Assembly: GCA_016713665.1 (NCBI GenBank)
Contig: JADJOR010000002.1
Span: 930,001 to 994,000 of the forward strand
DNA: 64,000 nucleotides
Direction of reading: 5' to 3'
Origin: Deltaproteobacteria bacterium
Lineage (GTDB): Bacteria; Myxococcota_A; UBA9160; UBA4427
In this document: in pieces, positions 61,299-64,000 of the stretch
Layout of the letters: the number at the start of each line of letters is the position of its first letter
How positions within the stretch are numbered: the first letter of the stretch is position 1
Notes under the pieces: model-generated
Told to the model about the DNA's origin: nothing
The model's database searches: none
The model's input: only the letters and a program-made list of their open reading frames with translations
Translations under genes and position numbers: made by a program

Positions 61299-62072
61299 AT
61301 GAGACTCGCCGATCGGGTATTCGTGGTGACGGGGGCGGGCTCGGGCATCGGACGCGAGATCGCGATCCGATTCGCGGCCGAGGGCGCGAAGATCGCGGCC
61401 GTCGATCTGCGCGCGGAGACGGCGGCGCAGACCGTCGGGATGCTCGCCGGCCAGGGCCATTTCTCCGGCGCCGTCGACGTCGCGAGCGGTCCTTCCGTCG
61501 TCGAGATGTTCGGTGCCGTCGATCGCCATTTCGGCCGGGTCGACGGCCTCGTCAACAATGCCGGCGTCGACCACGTCCCCGGCGACGGCCGCGACCTCCT
61601 GATGAAGACCGGCCAGCAGACGATCCACATGAGCGACGAAGGCTTCACGAAGCTGATGGCCATCAACGTGAACGGCGTCTTCTTCTGCCTGCGCGAGGCC
61701 GTCAAGCTGATGCAGCGCGACAAGCGCCCGGGCGTCGTCCTCAACATGTCGAGCATCGCGGGCCTCGGGCCCAACGGGAACGTCAGCTACGCCGCGTCGA
61801 AGCACGCCGTCCTGGGGATCACCCGGGCGACGGCGCGCGAGCTCGGCCGTTTCGGCATTCGTGTGAACGCGATCTGCCCGGGCGTGATCGACACGCCGAT
61901 GACGGCGGGGGTGCCGGAGTTCGCGCTCGCGCCGCTCAAGCAGGCGACGCCGCTCGGTCGGACCGGAACGCCCGCGGACATCGCCCAGACGGCGGTCTTC
62001 CTGGCGAGCGACGAGAGCAGCTTCATCACGGGGCAGTGGATCTCGCCCAACGGCGGGCTCGTGATGTGTTAG
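61299..62072 (+). CDS. Short-chain dehydrogenase/reductase (SDR)
   Basis: A 257-residue classical SDR: FVVTGAGSGIGREIAIRF, LVNNAGVDHV, NMSSIAGLGP (Ser), YAASKHAVLGITR (YxxxK), and end FITGQWISPNGGLVMC. An insertion after NNAG (PGDGRDLLMKTGQQTIHMSDEG) is longer than usual. Divergent from the SDR pair. The ATG at 61299 has CAGGGGGAC upstream; GTG at 61290 is possible. Confidence 0.93.
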   Translation: MRLADRVFVVTGAGSGIGREIAIRFAAEGAKIAAVDLRAETAAQTVGMLAGQGHFSGAVDVASGPSVVEMFGAVDRHFGRVDGLVNNAGVDHVPGDGRDLLMKTGQQTIHMSDEGFTKLMAINVNGVFFCLREAVKLMQRDKRPGVVLNMSSIAGLGPNGNVSYAASKHAVLGITRATARELGRFGIRVNAICPGVIDTPMTAGVPEFALAPLKQATPLGRTGTPADIAQTAVFLASDESSFITGQWISPNGGLVMC

Positions 62073-62160
62073 GCCCGGGCGATCCTCGCCCGGATCGGTG
62101 CCCGGATCGGTGATCCCCGACGCGTTCGGGGCGGCCCTCGCCGCGGGGGCGGGAGGAACG

Positions 62161-62844
62161 ATGCAGAAGCTCATGTATCTCGTGCGCGACGCGGCGACGA
62201 CCGACGGCGACGCCCTGCGCCAGGCGATCCTCGCGAAGGCGGTGCCCGCGATCCGCGCTTGTGGTGGGCGGGAGATCGCCGTCTTCGCGGCGGATCGCGA
62301 CGTCGCGGCGGGCAAGCCGGTGCGGCAGATCTCGCCGCCGATCCGGGCCTTCGTCTCTTTCTGGCTCGAGGACGCGGCCGATCGGGGGCCGGCCGAGGCG
62401 GCGCTTCGGGCGCTCGCGCAGGGCCTCGACGGCTACCTCGTCGTCGAGTCGCGGCCGGTCGTCCATGCGATGCCGAAGGGCGAGCGCACGCCGGGCATGA
62501 AGCAGATCTCCTGCGTGACGAAGCGCGCCGACCTCTCCCAGGAGGAGTTCATCCGCATCTGGCACGAGGATCATCGCAAGGTCGCGATCGAGACCCAGTC
62601 GACCTTCGGTTACGTGCGCAACGAGATCTTCCGGGCGCTCACGCCCGGGGCGCCGACCCAGTGGACCGCGATCGTCGAGGAGTCCTTCCCGATCGGTGCC
62701 CTGACCGACCCCCACGTCTTCTACGACGCGAAGAACGAAGCCGAGTTCAAGACGAACTTCAAACGCATGATGGACAGCTGCGGGCGATTCCTCGATCACG
62801 GTCCGATCGAGGTCACCTTCGTGTCCGAATACTACGCAGGTTGA
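62161..62844 (+). CDS. EthD domain protein
   Basis: A 227-residue protein with an EthD-type ferredoxin-like (dimeric alpha-beta barrel) fold. SCVTKRADLSQEEFIRIWHEDHRKVAIETQSTFGYVRNEI is the typical signature, and the N-terminal half repeats a similar, weaker fold. EthD proteins accompany P450 systems that degrade ethers, with unclear biochemical role. GGGAGGAAC precedes the ATG. Followed eight bases later by the DUF3604 gene. Confidence 0.85.
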   Translation: MQKLMYLVRDAATTDGDALRQAILAKAVPAIRACGGREIAVFAADRDVAAGKPVRQISPPIRAFVSFWLEDAADRGPAEAALRALAQGLDGYLVVESRPVVHAMPKGERTPGMKQISCVTKRADLSQEEFIRIWHEDHRKVAIETQSTFGYVRNEIFRALTPGAPTQWTAIVEESFPIGALTDPHVFYDAKNEAEFKTNFKRMMDSCGRFLDHGPIEVTFVSEYYAG

Positions 62845-62852
62845 GGGGAATC

Positions 62853-64000
62853 ATGGAAAACCAGCTGGGCTTTCTGGGGTGCGGCTTCGTGGGGCGGAGC
62901 ATCGCGGTCGCGCTCGTCATCATGGCGGCTTCGCTGCCGGCCGAGCCGGCTTCGGCCCGCCGCTACAGCGAGAAGCGCGCGGCCTGCACCCAATCCGATC
63001 CGCTGAGGCAACCCTTCTTCGGCGACACCCACGTCCACACCGTCTACTCCTTCGACGCCAACGGCCAGGACACGCGCAACACGCCCCGCGACGCCTATCG
63101 CCTCGCGCGTGGCGAGCAGATCGGGCTCCAGCCCTACGACGCCGAGGGCAAGCCGCTGCGGACGGCGAAGCTCTCGCGTCCCCTCGACTTCACGGTCGTG
63201 ACCGACCATGCGGAGATGCTCGGCGAGGTCGAGATGTGCTCGACGCCGGGAACCCCGGGCTTCGGCTCCGATCTCTGCTGGGTCTACCAGAACTTCCGGC
63301 CCGCGACGTTCACCTACTTCGCGGTGCGCAACATGATCCAGCGCAATCGCTTCGAGTTCTGCGGGCCGGACGGCAAGCTCTGTCTCGATCAGGCGCGGGT
63401 CGTCTGGAAGGACATCCAGGGCGCGGCCGAGGAGGCCTACGATCGGACGGCGCAGTGCTCGTTCACGAGCTTCGTCGGCTACGAGTGGACCGCGTCGGGC
63501 GCGGCCGGCGCGAACCTCCACCACAACGTGATCTTCCGCAACGCGAGCGTGCCGGGGCTGCCGGTGAGCGCGGTCGAGAGCGAGTCGGCCTTCGATCTCT
63601 GGAGCAGGCTCCAGAAGCAATGTGTCGACGGGACGAAGGGCTGTGACGCCCTCACGATTCCCCACAACTCGAATCTCTCGGGGCCCGGCTTGATCTTCCA
63701 GTCGGCGCGGCTCCCGCTCGGGGGCGGTCCCGCGCCGGCGGTGGACCTCGAGGAGGCCCGCCTGCGCCAGCGCTGGGAGCCCCTCGTCGAGATCATGCAG
63801 CACAAGGGCGACTCCGAATGCCTGCTCGGAGGAGATACACGGGACGAGGCCTGCGGCTTCGAGAAGGTCCCGTACAACAGCTTCGCCGGCGTGGGGCGCA
63901 TCGCGGCGTCGGACATCGGCTCGGTGGTGCCCGGGACCGCGGGCATGGACCACCGGCCGAACCGCCCGTCGATGGTGCGCGAGGCGCTGAAGTCCGGGCT
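62853..64000 (+). CDS. DUF3604 protein, 5' part
   Basis: A secreted protein running off the right edge (382 codons visible; family length about 600-700). Signal peptide VALVIMAASLPAEPASA (about 20-36). After it, FFGDTHVHTVYSFDANGQDT shows the HxH metal-binding start of DUF3604, a PHP-like metal-dependent hydrolase-type fold; VVTDHAEMLGE is the next conserved block. The family is common in marine and aromatic-degrading bacteria; substrates are unknown. GAGGGGAATC precedes the ATG. Confidence 0.85.
   Translation, partial: MENQLGFLGCGFVGRSIAVALVIMAASLPAEPASARRYSEKRAACTQSDPLRQPFFGDTHVHTVYSFDANGQDTRNTPRDAYRLARGEQIGLQPYDAEGKPLRTAKLSRPLDFTVVTDHAEMLGEVEMCSTPGTPGFGSDLCWVYQNFRPATFTYFAVRNMIQRNRFEFCGPDGKLCLDQARVVWKDIQGAAEEAYDRTAQCSFTSFVGYEWTASGAAGANLHHNVIFRNASVPGLPVSAVESESAFDLWSRLQKQCVDGTKGCDALTIPHNSNLSGPGLIFQSARLPLGGGPAPAVDLEEARLRQRWEPLVEIMQHKGDSECLLGGDTRDEACGFEKVPYNSFAGVGRIAASDIGSVVPGTAGMDHRPNRPSMVREALKSG

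Noticed and set aside
1..64000. tRNA, rRNA, CRISPR arrays, prophage or transposase genes
   Set aside because: Looked for cloverleaf-like segments, regularly spaced repeats and recognisable proteins; none found.

Overview
The window is a very GC-rich, gene-dense bacterial chromosome segment with strongly G/C-biased third codon positions. Small cbb3-oxidase genes, PEP-CTERM surface proteins, sigma-54 regulation and many cytochrome P450s, amidohydrolases, SDRs and acyl-CoA enzymes point to an uncultured Gram-negative lineage of deltaproteobacterial grade (Myxococcota- or Binatota-like). That placement is inference. There is no rRNA, tRNA, CRISPR array, transposase or phage gene.

Layout. 1-9.1 kb: a partial gene, a host-attachment-type protein, then catabolic genes (P450, double CoA-transferase, LLM flavin oxidoreductase, zinc alcohol dehydrogenase, acyl-CoA dehydrogenase) and a small PEP-CTERM protein. 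9.1-17.6 kb: a stress and respiration island with three universal stress protein genes (five Usp domains), a c-type cytochrome, two small membrane proteins, a TerB-like protein, and a divergent pair made of a FixL-like PAS histidine kinase and an NtrC-type sigma-54 response regulator. 17.6-27.1 kb: P450s, epimerases, amidohydrolases, a cyclase and a globin translationally coupled to a P450, plus a large inverted repeat. 27.6-36.0 kb: a complete ccoNOQP-ccoGHIS operon with a TauE/SafE-like gene, all joined by 4-base overlaps. 36-64 kb: mixed lipid, ketone and xenobiotic-type metabolism (fused HAD/acyltransferase, SDRs, thiolase-like protein, P450, DUF1214, EthD, VOC, enoyl-CoA hydratase), a HupE/PpiC pair, a second PEP-CTERM protein with a thioester-domain signature, a damaged sulfotransferase, and the start of a DUF3604 gene.

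How the genes may work together. The kinase keeps the FixL haem ligand (His88) and the oxygen-sensing arginine (Arg108), but its divergent partner is a sigma-54 activator rather than FixJ. Sequences matching the -24/-12 sigma-54 promoter lie in front of the cytochrome/usp operon, the small membrane protein/usp operon, the regulator itself, the TerB-like gene, the large usp gene, the cbb3 operon and a PEP-CTERM gene. The simplest reading is an oxygen-responsive sigma-54 regulon linking low-oxygen respiration, stress proteins and possibly surface proteins. The promoters and haem residues are seen in the sequence; the circuit is inferred.

Most catabolic genes sit in short convergent or divergent units. 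Two genes look broken: the sulfotransferase (frameshift plus in-frame stop) and an alcohol dehydrogenase (3' frameshift). A PEP-CTERM-like tail with no body sits behind one SDR gene.
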